A DNA stretch of 13,999 nt from Verrucomicrobiota bacterium (lineage in GTDB: Bacteria; Verrucomicrobiota; Verrucomicrobiia; Chthoniobacterales; UBA10450): positions 1,897 to 15,895 of the forward strand of contig QHNU01000058.1 in the NCBI GenBank assembly GCA_003218525.1, given 5' to 3'. Every line of letters begins with the position of its first letter. Positions within the stretch are counted from its first letter, which is position 1. Position numbers and translations under genes: made by a program. A model generated the notes under the pieces. The model did not search any database. It was not told the DNA's origin and saw nothing but the letters and a program-made list of their open reading frames with translations. This document shows positions 1-7,106 of this stretch, piece by piece.

Positions 1-470
1 TGCAGAGCAGCGGCCAGATTTGCGGTCAGCCTAACCGCTTCATCGATGTAATATTTGCCACCGGTGCAGACGAGGAACCGGGCCAAACGCTCGCATTTTC
101 CAATCGCGACCATGATTGGCGGCTCTACTGCTTTGATCAATTCGTAAGTGCGTCGTGAGCGCCAAAATAAACCACTCGATTCCTTGTGACGCGCCCCGAT
201 TACGACGAGGTCGTATTTGTTCGAAGACGTTTCAGACAAGATTTGTAGGGTCGGCTCGCCCGAAGCGAGGACGATGCGTGGATCAACGCTAACATTGAGC
301 AGAGCGGTGGCTTGCTTTTCGAGCGCTTGCCGTAACGCCTCTTCATTAACTGATTGCTCCGCGATGCCGAGGAGGGTTGTTCGCGCGTGCGTTGCGTTCG
401 CGAGCAAACCGCCGATGTGAATGGCACTGTCGGAAGGCGGCGTGCCGTCGCTGCAAATCAGGATGGTCAT
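1..470 (-). CDS. Tandem UspA-like universal stress protein, 3' end cut off by window edge
   Basis: The first 156 residues are visible; the rest lies beyond the left edge. Residues 1-124 form one UspA-like alpha/beta domain: an opening strand ILICSDGT with the acidic residue after the first strand, a central KYDLVVIGAR strand (85-94) and a final IMVAIG strand. From about residue 128 a second copy begins (RFLVCTGGKYYIDEAV), so this is probably a two-domain Usp. The usual ATP-binding signature GxxGx9G(S/T) after the fourth strand is not evident: the stretch reads GARHKESSGLFWRS, so nucleotide binding by domain 1 is doubtful. The ATG shares an ATGA overlap with the stop of the upstream TSUP exporter gene, which fixes the start and suggests coupled translation. 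Usp proteins are cytoplasmic stress or sensing proteins; fused or co-transcribed copies often accompany transporters. The exact role is unknown. Confidence 0.82.
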   Translation of the reverse strand, partial: MTILICSDGTPPSDSAIHIGGLLANATHARTTLLGIAEQSVNEEALRQALEKQATALLNVSVDPRIVLASGEPTLQILSETSSNKYDLVVIGARHKESSGLFWRSRRTYELIKAVEPPIMVAIGKCERLARFLVCTGGKYYIDEAVRLTANLAAAL

Positions 471-1390
471 AGCTTGTGGCCGCTGAGCAGAGTGTAGATG
501 ACGATTGCAGCGCCGATCAGCGGCAGCGGCACGAACGCGAGTCGGATCTTTGGGCCGGCAAAATACTGCGTCGCGATGGCCCCAATTTGGGCGCCGATGG
601 CGGCGCCGGTGTGCATAACCAGCGCGATCAAAATATCGACGTTGCCCTTAATGGCGTGAGTGAAGGTGCCGTAACCGGCGGAGATAATGATTTCGAAAAG
701 GTCGGTGCCGACCGCAAGATGGGTCGGAATTCCGAGCACGTAAACCAGCGAGGGCATTCGAATGTAGCCCGCCCCACCACCCAAAAATCCGCTGAACAAT
801 CCGCCGATAAACGAAACCAGGACAATTATCCAAAACGAAATCGTTACCCCAGAGGTTGGAAGGTGGATCATCGGCCAAATGCGCAGCTGCTGGAGCGCCT
901 TGGTCACGTGCATAAACGCCGACTGATCCGCTTTAATTGTTGCGGTGCCAGACCGTTTGCGAAGCTTGCTTCGGTTCGACTTGGCAAGCGTGCGCCAGCT
1001 CTCCCAAAGCATGAATGCGGAAATGCTTAAATAAGCTGCGATCGAGACGACGCTGACGATAAAGTTGACGTTGCCAGCGCGTTTCAGAGCCTGGATCAAC
1101 TGTGCGCCGAGTTCCGCGCCGCCGATTGTTCCGATCGTCATAATGAGGCCGAGCCGAAGATCGACGTTGCCGAGCGCGCGATGACGCTTCGCCGCCACCA
1201 CCGACTTACCGACAATGTGTGCCAGATCGGTTCCGACGGCGAAGTTCCAATCAAGTCCCATCGCGCGCAGGGCAGGACCGGCGATGAAGCTTCCGCCGAC
1301 GCCAAAAAATCCGCCGAGGACGCCGACGACGAATCCTGTGACTACCAGATAGATCGGATTGATGTGCGAATGGGAGATCGGAAAATACAT
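467..1390 (-). CDS. TSUP family (TauE/SafE, formerly DUF81) membrane anion exporter
   Basis: A polytopic inner-membrane protein of about 307 residues, built from two related halves as is typical of the TSUP family. The first half carries GVLGGFFGVGGSFIAGP (about 24-40) and AVGTDL (52-57). The second half repeats the pattern with GGLFSGFLGGGAGYIRMP (about 197-213) and AVGTDL (227-232). A hydrophilic basic loop (about 132-175) separates the halves. Known members move sulfite, sulfonates or other organosulfur anions across the inner membrane; the substrate cannot be told from sequence. The start is either GTG at 1393 or ATG at 1390. I chose the ATG, which forms a TGATG junction with the stop of the upstream small membrane protein. 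The 3' end overlaps the Usp gene by ATGA, so all three genes are probably translated from one message. Confidence 0.9.
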   Translation of the reverse strand: MYFPISHSHINPIYLVVTGFVVGVLGGFFGVGGSFIAGPALRAMGLDWNFAVGTDLAHIVGKSVVAAKRHRALGNVDLRLGLIMTIGTIGGAELGAQLIQALKRAGNVNFIVSVVSIAAYLSISAFMLWESWRTLAKSNRSKLRKRSGTATIKADQSAFMHVTKALQQLRIWPMIHLPTSGVTISFWIIVLVSFIGGLFSGFLGGGAGYIRMPSLVYVLGIPTHLAVGTDLFEIIISAGYGTFTHAIKGNVDILIALVMHTGAAIGAQIGAIATQYFAGPKIRLAFVPLPLIGAAIVIYTLLSGHKL

Positions 1391-1647
1391 CACTCGGAAC
1401 GACCGCCACGCAGGAGCCGCAAAAGACCGGTTGTGATCGCTTCCAGCAGGACGGCTTGTCCGAGGATTAGAAGAATCGCGACAACAGCATAAATACGAAT
1501 GTGCTGCGTCTCGAGTTGCACCAACCGGGGGCCGAGAAAAAGCAGGACGCCGAAGAAGTATGCCGTAACTAGCAGGCCATAAAGGACGAGTTCGACGACG
1601 AACGCGCGCAAGGTACGGCGGGCTTCCCTTTTGCGCGTTGCGATCAT
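1390..1647 (-). CDS. Small two-helix membrane protein upstream of the TSUP exporter
   Basis: An 85-residue protein with a basic N-terminus (MIATRKREARRT), two hydrophobic segments (about 15-39 and 51-77) and a basic tail, which predicts a helical hairpin in the inner membrane with both ends cytoplasmic. I recognise no named domain. Its stop overlaps the start of the TSUP gene by 1 to 4 bases (TGATG junction), and it is the first gene of the minus-strand trio. Genuine coding is supported by this overlap, by the clear membrane topology and by the lack of any better frame. It might be a small accessory subunit or a stabiliser of the exporter; that is inference from position only. No strong Shine-Dalgarno is visible before the ATG. 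Confidence 0.75.
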   Translation of the reverse strand: MIATRKREARRTLRAFVVELVLYGLLVTAYFFGVLLFLGPRLVQLETQHIRIYAVVAILLILGQAVLLEAITTGLLRLLRGGRSE

Positions 1648-1761
1648 GTTACATGTCGTTCGCGTTCAATGTGAAAACTGGCTGCGCCGGACAAGAAAAC
1701 AGAAAGCGATTGCGCGGCTTTTGATTCTTCCTAACCTTCGACGATATTTCTGAAGGCGAAT

Positions 1762-1995
1762 ATGGCGGACGTCGCAAATAAATATCCCGAAAACGTTGAG
1801 GGAAAGTTCTACGTCGATGACCAATGCATCGACTGTGATCTCTGCCGGGAAACCGCGCCTGCGAATTTCCGCCGCAACGATGACGGTGGCCATTCCTATG
1901 TCTATAAACAGCCGACCTTGCCGGAGGAAGAGGCTCTCTGTAAAGAGGCGATGGAAGGTTGTCCAGTCGAGGCCATTGGCAACGACGGCGCCTAG
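1762..1995 (+). CDS. Single-cluster [4Fe-4S] ferredoxin
   Basis: A 77-residue soluble electron carrier. The cluster ligands are most likely Cys22, Cys25 and Cys28 (CIDCDLC) plus Cys67 in the C-terminal CPVEAI motif, the arrangement of monocluster bacterial ferredoxins. The second cluster motif of 2[4Fe-4S] ferredoxins is absent. A fifth cysteine, Cys60, has no obvious partner for the disulfide seen in some monocluster ferredoxins. The protein is strongly acidic. The ATG is preceded by a purine-rich GAAGGCG at good spacing, which supports the start. It is divergent from the small membrane gene (114 bp between them) and lies 32 bp ahead of thiD on the same strand, so the two may be co-transcribed. 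Its redox partner is not visible here, and ThiD itself needs no electrons, so the pairing may be incidental. Confidence 0.92.
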   Translation: MADVANKYPENVEGKFYVDDQCIDCDLCRETAPANFRRNDDGGHSYVYKQPTLPEEEALCKEAMEGCPVEAIGNDGA

Positions 1996-2027
1996 CCTGA
2001 TAGCGCGGTCGCTAACCGCAGAGCGTG

Positions 2028-2882
2028 ATGGCGGCAAAAAGAAAGCAACAGCGCTCGCGGAGTCCCGTCACGGCTATCGCGCTGACGATCGCGGGCTCGG
2101 ATAGCAGCGCCGGAGCGGGCGCGCAAGCGGACCTGAAAACATTCGCAGGGCTCGGTGTTTACGGCGTAACCGCCATCACCTGCATCGTCGCAGAAACGCC
2201 CGGCAAAGTTTCGCAAATTCAGCCGGCTGATGCAGCAATCGTGCGTGAACAGATCATTTTGTTGCAAAAAAGTTTTCCGATCTCCGCAATCAAAACTGGG
2301 TTGCTTTGCAATACGCAGATCGTATTGGTCGTGGCAGAAACCCTTCGCCAGACAACCCGAAAAACGGGAACGCGAAATCTCGTCGTCGATCCGGTCATGA
2401 TTGCAACGACCGGGCAGCCACTTCTGGACGGCGGCGCCATCGAAATTTATGAACGCGAACTTTTCCCGCTCGCGAGATTGATTACGCCGAATCTCGACGA
2501 ATCATCGCGGTTGTTAGGCGACCCGATTGCCGACCTGCCGGCAATGCATCGTGCGGCGGCTGCGCTCGCAAAAAAATATGGGGCTGCGGTCCTATTAAAG
2601 GGCGGTCACCTGCGCGGAAGATTTGCGGTCGATGTTTTGCACGATGGAATTCGGGCGACAGAATTTTCCGCGCCGTTCGTCCCGGACGTTGCGACGCACG
2701 GAACGGGTTGTACGTATTCGGCCGCGATCACAGCGGAGCTGGCGAAGGGCGCCGACTTGTCGGAGGCGGTGAAATCCGGCAAGCAATTCGTTTCGGCTGC
2801 GATACGGCGGCGCTTCGTCTGGAATTCGAGCCGCGGGAGAATTTCCGCACTCAATCAGGGGCTGAAATTTCATCAGTCCTGA
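2028..2882 (+). CDS. thiD: Hydroxymethylpyrimidine / phosphomethylpyrimidine kinase (ThiD)
   Basis: A cytoplasmic ribokinase-fold enzyme that phosphorylates 4-amino-5-hydroxymethyl-2-methylpyrimidine and then its monophosphate, giving the pyrimidine half of thiamine. Numbered from the ATG at 2028 it has 284 residues. The N-terminal substrate loop is GSDSSAGAGAQADLKT (23-38). KTGLL and VVDPVM follow mid-protein, ITPNLDE comes next, and the anion-hole motif THGTGCTYSAA contains the expected cysteine at residue 228. Length is near the family's usual 260-285; about 15 basic, non-conserved residues precede the first strand. A GTG at 2025 directly before the ATG is an equally possible start. The gene lacks thiE or thiC neighbours, and no TPP riboswitch was recognised upstream. 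Its last 10 bp overlap the convergent rnc gene. Pyridoxal kinases share the fold, but the GSDSS loop favours ThiD. Confidence 0.92.
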   Translation: MAAKRKQQRSRSPVTAIALTIAGSDSSAGAGAQADLKTFAGLGVYGVTAITCIVAETPGKVSQIQPADAAIVREQIILLQKSFPISAIKTGLLCNTQIVLVVAETLRQTTRKTGTRNLVVDPVMIATTGQPLLDGGAIEIYERELFPLARLITPNLDESSRLLGDPIADLPAMHRAAAALAKKYGAAVLLKGGHLRGRFAVDVLHDGIRATEFSAPFVPDVATHGTGCTYSAAITAELAKGADLSEAVKSGKQFVSAAIRRRFVWNSSRGRISALNQGLKFHQS

Positions 2883-3595
2883 TCGGCGGCGGGGTTTTCC
2901 GATTTGTTTTTGTCCTTTGCCCAAAGCTGCCGAGCCAAGGCGTCGCGCGCGGCCTCGATTTCGGCTGCTTGCTTGCTGCCTCCACTACCGCGACCGAGCG
3001 ATCGCTCACCCCATCGCACTTCCACCACGAATGTTTTGGCGTGTTCAGGCCCGGTAGCGGAAATCATTTCATAGCTCGGCCCTTGCATGGCGATGCCTTG
3101 CAAAGTTTCCTGGAGCTGACCTTTGGGGTTTACATCAATTGGCCGATCGAGCACCTGGTCGAGGGCCTCGCGCGTTTGGCGCAAAATGAAATCGCGCGCG
3201 GTGGCAAAATCGCTATCGAGATAAATCGCGCCGATGATCGCCTCGAAGGCGTCGGCCAGTGTTGATGTGCGCTCGCGCCCGCCGCTTGATTCCTCGCCTC
3301 GGCCCATGAGGAGATGGCGTCCCAGATCCAGTCCCTGAGCATGAGTTTTGAGCGCATCGCGCGAGACCAGGCGGGCCCGCAACTTAGTGAGTCGCCCCTC
3401 GCGTTCGCGCGGAAAATGTGAATAGAGGTACTCGGTGATAACAAGCTGGAGCACGGCATCCCCCAGAAATTCTAGCCGCTGATTATCTTGATGATGACGT
3501 TGTCTTTCGTGGCCGACGCTTGGGTGCGTCAGCGCCTCCTGCAGGAATGCCGTTTGTCGAAATGTGTAGCCAAGACGTTGCTCGAGCGGGTGCAC
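2873..3595 (-). CDS. rnc: Ribonuclease III
   Basis: Cleaves double-stranded RNA, including rRNA precursors and structured mRNAs. I chose the GTG at 3595, one base after the stop of the S41-like gene (TAAcGTG), giving 240 residues beginning MHPLEQRLGYTF, the usual RNase III opening. An ATG at 3724 would add 43 non-homologous residues lying within the upstream gene. The catalytic domain carries the signature DNQRLEFLGDAVL (37-49) with acidic residues Glu42 and Asp46, and the second acidic pair Asp115 and Glu118 in TLADAFEAIIGAIYLD, so it should be active. A double-stranded RNA-binding domain covers about 155-225, beginning NPKGQLQE and ending in the GSGGSKQAAEIEAA helix. The tail is charged. 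It is the last gene of the htrA-purD-S41-rnc run and overlaps thiD tail to tail by 10 bp. Confidence 0.95.
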   Translation of the reverse strand: MHPLEQRLGYTFRQTAFLQEALTHPSVGHERQRHHQDNQRLEFLGDAVLQLVITEYLYSHFPREREGRLTKLRARLVSRDALKTHAQGLDLGRHLLMGRGEESSGGRERTSTLADAFEAIIGAIYLDSDFATARDFILRQTREALDQVLDRPIDVNPKGQLQETLQGIAMQGPSYEMISATGPEHAKTFVVEVRWGERSLGRGSGGSKQAAEIEAARDALARQLWAKDKNKSENPAADQD

Positions 3596-3596
3596 G

Positions 3597-4658
3597 TTAG
3601 CGCCGCTGAAAAACCGCGATCGATGCAATGACGTCAACTGCGCGCTGCAGGACCGCATCATGTAAATTTTCATCTGAATTGCGTCGCTGTTGACGCGCTT
3701 CCATCTCCGGGTTGGTCCCGGCAATTAATGCCGCTTCATTAAAGTGGGGCCGCTCCGTCTCAAAAACAAAAGCCGCAATCCCCCGCTGAGCGCTTAGTAC
3801 AAAAATCTGCCGTTTCTGCGCGGGTGACATCTCCACCGGCAAATCGGGTTTCAACCCATCGGGAAAAAGGGAACGGCCGTCCGCGCCGACTACTTCTCCC
3901 ACAGCTACGCGCAAAGCCTTTCCGCTAGCGAGGGAGAAATCTGAATATTCCACGGCACGACCGGCCGTCGCTTGTCCAATCAACAACGCCCGCGCATGTG
4001 ACTTCAATGCTACCGCCATCGGCTCGGCTGCCCCGGCCGTTTCTCCGTCCACTAGCACCGTCATGAGTCCCTGGAAGGAGGGATCGCGATCATTGGTCAA
4101 AGTGTGATCCTGTCTGGCCGCGGTCTTATGGAGTGTCCAGAGCGTCTTTTCTTTCGGAACGAATCGCTTTGTCATCTCCGCTGCCACATCGAAATCGCTG
4201 TTCCAGGTTGAGGCACGCAAATCGATCACCATCGCGTCAATCTTCCCGGTCGCGAAACTTGCGAGCGCCTTGTCCAATTCCCGCAAGTTATCGGCGGTCA
4301 ATGAGCCGATGCGGACATACCCAATATGATTATTGAGCACTTCGCTGTAGAATTGCGCGGGCACTTCTGTCGTTCCGCCATCCTTATTCGGCAAGAGAAT
4401 GGCCCCGCCGTGCAGCCGCGCGAGCAAACCCTCCAGCGTCGCGCGATTGATCTCTTGGTCCTTCAGCGCATTCGGATCGATAAAATTTGATTTGAGCACC
4501 CGAATCGTTTCGTCGATCTCGGCGGGAGCGAGGGAATCGATCAACGTCTTCATCCCGGCGGAGGCGACCGGCTTTGGCGTCGGACTCGGCGTTTCCCCCA
4601 ATGTTGGATGACATACGAACAGGACCAGGACTGCGGCGAGAATCGCTTTCTTTAACAT
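3597..4658 (-). CDS. Exported S41 peptidase-like protein lacking the catalytic Ser/Lys dyad
   Basis: A 353-residue protein with a Sec signal peptide (MLKK, then a hydrophobic stretch 5-17, probable cleavage near Gly21), a proline-rich linker and a C-terminal-processing-protease (S41) fold. Fold markers are HIGYVRIGSL (111-120), AMVIDLRAS (142-150), MTVLVDGETAGAAEP (199-213), LLIGQATAGRA (225-235) and the closing GLKPDLPVE (268-276). In active S41 enzymes the third block reads T-A-S-A-S-E and the fourth T-F-G-K-G. Here the serine position is Gly209 and the lysine position is Arg234, with the family's 25-residue Ser-to-Lys spacing kept. No PDZ domain is seen. I infer a catalytically dead binding or scaffold protein outside the cytoplasm. 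It sits 15 bp after purD and 1 base before rnc, which suggests co-transcription, though its role does not match either neighbour. Confidence 0.85.
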   Translation of the reverse strand: MLKKAILAAVLVLFVCHPTLGETPSPTPKPVASAGMKTLIDSLAPAEIDETIRVLKSNFIDPNALKDQEINRATLEGLLARLHGGAILLPNKDGGTTEVPAQFYSEVLNNHIGYVRIGSLTADNLRELDKALASFATGKIDAMVIDLRASTWNSDFDVAAEMTKRFVPKEKTLWTLHKTAARQDHTLTNDRDPSFQGLMTVLVDGETAGAAEPMAVALKSHARALLIGQATAGRAVEYSDFSLASGKALRVAVGEVVGADGRSLFPDGLKPDLPVEMSPAQKRQIFVLSAQRGIAAFVFETERPHFNEAALIAGTNPEMEARQQRRNSDENLHDAVLQRAVDVIASIAVFQRR

Positions 4659-4673
4659 GGGCGGACGCCGACT

Positions 4674-5945
4674 TTATTCGCGCTGCACCGGGAGAGCAAT
4701 ATCCCGGCGAAACTGTCGCCCTTCGAAATGAATCCGATCGACTGCGGCATAGGCCTGCGCTCGCGCTCGATTGACAGTATCGGCCAATGCCGTCACTGCC
4801 AGAACGCGCCCCCCCGCTGATACAATCTCACCATTCTGACGTTTGGTTCCGGCGTGAAAGATATGAACGTCCGCCATATTCTCTGCATCTTGCAAACCTG
4901 AGATGGGCTTACCCGTTTCGTATTTCCCGGGATAACCGGCAGATGCCAGGACGACGGTGACCGACACGCGCTGGTCCAATTGGATGTCGAGATCCTGGAG
5001 TCGGCCGTCGATCGTCGCGTTTAATAGAGGCAAAAGATCTGTTCTGATCCTTGGTAGAATCACTTGAGTTTCGGGGTCGCCGAACCGGCAATTGAATTCG
5101 AGAACGTGCAATCCGGTCTCAGTAACAATTAATCCAGGAAAAAGAAGGCCGCGAAATTCCGTGCCGCGTTTGGCCAATGCGACGAGAAGCGGACGCATGA
5201 TTCGGACTGTGAATTCCTTTTCGCGGTCGGCATTCCAATTATCAGCCGGGCTGACCGCGCCCATCCCGCCCGTGTTCGGGCCGCAATCTCCGTCAAACGC
5301 GCGCTTATGATCGCGAGCGGTCCCGAGCATCCGAAAACTCTTTCCGCTCAACAACGCATGCACTGAGCATTCGCTGCCGTTCAGGCGTTCTTCGATTACG
5401 ATGCGCTTTCCGGCATCGCCGAAAACTTGTTCGTTCATCATTGCGTGAATGGTTTGGTGCGCCGTTTCCTGGTCCTGCGCGATAATCACGCCTTTGCCCA
5501 GAGCCAGGCCATCAGCTTTAATTACCGCAGGCATCCCGATGTCATCGCAATAACGCAAAGCAGCGTCGCTCGATGAAAATGTGCGCGCTGCCGCCGTCGG
5601 AATTCCTTCCGCGCTCATGATTTCTTTGGCGAAGATTTTCGATGCCTCCAGTCGAGCCGCGGATTTGCTCGGACCGAAGACGCGGAGTCCTTCTGCTTCA
5701 AACAGGTCCACAATCCCGAGCGCGAGCGGATCGTCCGGACCGATCACGGTTAAATCGATTCGATTCTCTTTCGCAAAACGTGCCAGTTCCGGTAGATCAT
5801 TTGCCGCGATTTGGATGTTTTCGGCAATGCTTTCAGTCCCTGCATTTCCGGGCGCGCAGAAAATTCTTTTGGCCTCGGTAGACTTCGCCAGTTTCCATGC
5901 CAGAGCGTGTTCCCGGCCGCCGCTGCCGATGACCATTATTCTCAT
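4674..5945 (-). CDS. purD: Phosphoribosylamine--glycine ligase (GAR synthetase)
   Basis: Catalyses the second step of de novo purine synthesis, joining 5-phosphoribosylamine and glycine with ATP in the cytoplasm. It has 423 residues, the usual PurD length. The N-terminal domain opens MRIMVIGSGGREHALAWKL. The ATP-grasp domain follows, with GPSKSAARLEASKIFAK (91-107), the phosphate-contacting KADGLALGKGV (143-153), the glycine-rich HKRAFDGDCGPNTGGMGA (213-230) and the Mg-binding LEFNCRFGDPETQ (282-294). A C-terminal domain begins near VSVTVVLASAGYPG. All key motifs look intact. No other pur genes are in view: it lies between an HtrA-like protease (39 bp upstream) and the S41-like gene (15 bp downstream) on the same strand, so it is probably part of a mixed operon rather than a purine cluster. 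Confidence 0.97.
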   Translation of the reverse strand: MRIMVIGSGGREHALAWKLAKSTEAKRIFCAPGNAGTESIAENIQIAANDLPELARFAKENRIDLTVIGPDDPLALGIVDLFEAEGLRVFGPSKSAARLEASKIFAKEIMSAEGIPTAAARTFSSSDAALRYCDDIGMPAVIKADGLALGKGVIIAQDQETAHQTIHAMMNEQVFGDAGKRIVIEERLNGSECSVHALLSGKSFRMLGTARDHKRAFDGDCGPNTGGMGAVSPADNWNADREKEFTVRIMRPLLVALAKRGTEFRGLLFPGLIVTETGLHVLEFNCRFGDPETQVILPRIRTDLLPLLNATIDGRLQDLDIQLDQRVSVTVVLASAGYPGKYETGKPISGLQDAENMADVHIFHAGTKRQNGEIVSAGGRVLAVTALADTVNRARAQAYAAVDRIHFEGRQFRRDIALPVQRE

Positions 5946-5984
5946 CCACGCGACCGTGCTTCAGCGCGCGACGGATGGCAAGAA

Positions 5985-7013
5985 TCAGCGCGATTCCCGA
6001 GGGGTGAGATAAATCCCGAGCTGTTCGGTGTGCCGAATAATGGTCAGCTTGCAGACTGCCCCAATCCGCTCACCGACGAGTTTCTTGTGCAAATCGTGAA
6101 CGCTGCCGATCGGCTCGTCATTAAATGCGACAATAATGTCATTGGGATGAATCCGCGACTGTTCCGACGGACTCCCTTTCTCGACTGAAACAACCAGAAC
6201 TCCGGTCTCAAGCGGTAGATGATAAAATCGCGCGACTCGGCGATGTAGCGGCACGGTTTGGCCGGCAATTCCGACATAGCCCCGCCGAATACGACCTTCC
6301 TTGATCAGCCAACCAGCTACGAGTTTCGCCGTGTTGCTGGCAATGGCAAAACAGATGCCTTGGGCTGGACGAATCATTGCCGTGTTTACACCAATGACTT
6401 CCCCAGCAGAATTGGCCAATGGTCCGCCGGAATTTCCCGGATTCAATGAAGCATCAGTCTGAATAATATTATCAATCAAGCGGCCGGATTGAGCATGCAT
6501 CGACCGGCCCAATGCGCTGATCACACCCGTGGTAACGCTTGCTTGAAACCCGAGCGGGTTTCCAATGGCGATCGCTACCTGGCCGACGCGCAGTTTTTCA
6601 GAATCAGCGAGGCGGACATAAGGAAGCTGTGACCCATCAATCCGGATGACGGCGAGATCAGTGTCCGGGTCATCGCCAACCGACTTCGCCCGATACTCAC
6701 GGCCGTCCGGCAGATTAACCACGAACTCTGAAGCGCCCTGGACCACGTGGCTGTTTGTCAGGATGAATCCATCGGGCGCAATGACAAATCCAGATCCGTT
6801 CCCACTCTGCGCGTTCTTCATTCGCGTTTCGATATTGACGACGGACGGAGCCACCAGATCAACCACGCTCACGACCGTGCGTGAATATTCATCCAGTAAT
6901 GCGGCATCGGGGAAAGCAGCGCTGGTTGCGCTGCCGACGGCGGTCGGGTTGTGCTCCGGCCAACCCTGCGCGACTAAGGTATCAGAATGCTGTGTATCAT
7001 CTCTATCGATCAT
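5985..7013 (-). CDS. HtrA/Deg-like trypsin-fold serine protease with one PDZ domain, no signal peptide
   Basis: A 342-residue S1C-family protease. The catalytic triad is visible: His89 in TNSHVV, Asp119 in DTDLAV and Ser195 in NPGNSGGPL, each in its canonical context. A single PDZ domain occupies about 245-335, with the carboxylate-binding region near GYVGIAG and the conserved SPSEQSRIHPNDIIVAFN segment. Unlike exported DegP, DegQ or DegS, residues 1-40 are hydrophilic and acidic (MIDRDDTQHSD), with no signal peptide or membrane anchor, so cytoplasmic location is inferred unless a different upstream start exists; the upstream sequence offers none in frame. It heads the minus-strand run htrA-purD-S41-rnc and is divergent from the antiporter gene across a 93-bp gap. 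Likely job: protein quality control or regulated cleavage; the substrate is unknown. Confidence 0.92.
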   Translation of the reverse strand: MIDRDDTQHSDTLVAQGWPEHNPTAVGSATSAAFPDAALLDEYSRTVVSVVDLVAPSVVNIETRMKNAQSGNGSGFVIAPDGFILTNSHVVQGASEFVVNLPDGREYRAKSVGDDPDTDLAVIRIDGSQLPYVRLADSEKLRVGQVAIAIGNPLGFQASVTTGVISALGRSMHAQSGRLIDNIIQTDASLNPGNSGGPLANSAGEVIGVNTAMIRPAQGICFAIASNTAKLVAGWLIKEGRIRRGYVGIAGQTVPLHRRVARFYHLPLETGVLVVSVEKGSPSEQSRIHPNDIIVAFNDEPIGSVHDLHKKLVGERIGAVCKLTIIRHTEQLGIYLTPRESR

Positions 7014-7106
7014 ACCATTAATTTAGGACCTGTAAGGCCAGTTGCAACCATCGCGATCCCATTGCAAACGAATCGCGGCACCGCTTTTTCGGTGTGACAA
7101 GCTCGC

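Noticed and set aside
476..1030. A 184-codon open frame on the plus strand opposite the TSUP gene
   Set aside because: It is the antisense shadow of a clear TSUP protein; its translation is charged, low in hydrophobics and has no recognisable motif.
1710..1737. A possible promoter (TTGCGC, 16 bp, TAACCT) ahead of the ferredoxin gene
   Set aside because: Each hexamer matches the sigma70 consensus at only about half the positions; too weak to annotate.
1996..2027. A TPP riboswitch ahead of thiD
   Set aside because: The gap to the ferredoxin gene is only 32 bases and no thi-box motif was recognised there or upstream of the ferredoxin gene.
2873..3724. A longer reading of rnc starting at the ATG at 3724
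   Set aside because: The extra 43 residues lie within the S41-like gene and do not resemble RNase III, while the GTG at 3595 gives the standard N-terminus and length.
7079..7094. A small hairpin CACCG-cttttt-CGGTG just upstream of the antiporter ATG
   Set aside because: Five base pairs is too short to distinguish from chance and no regulatory element is recognised there.
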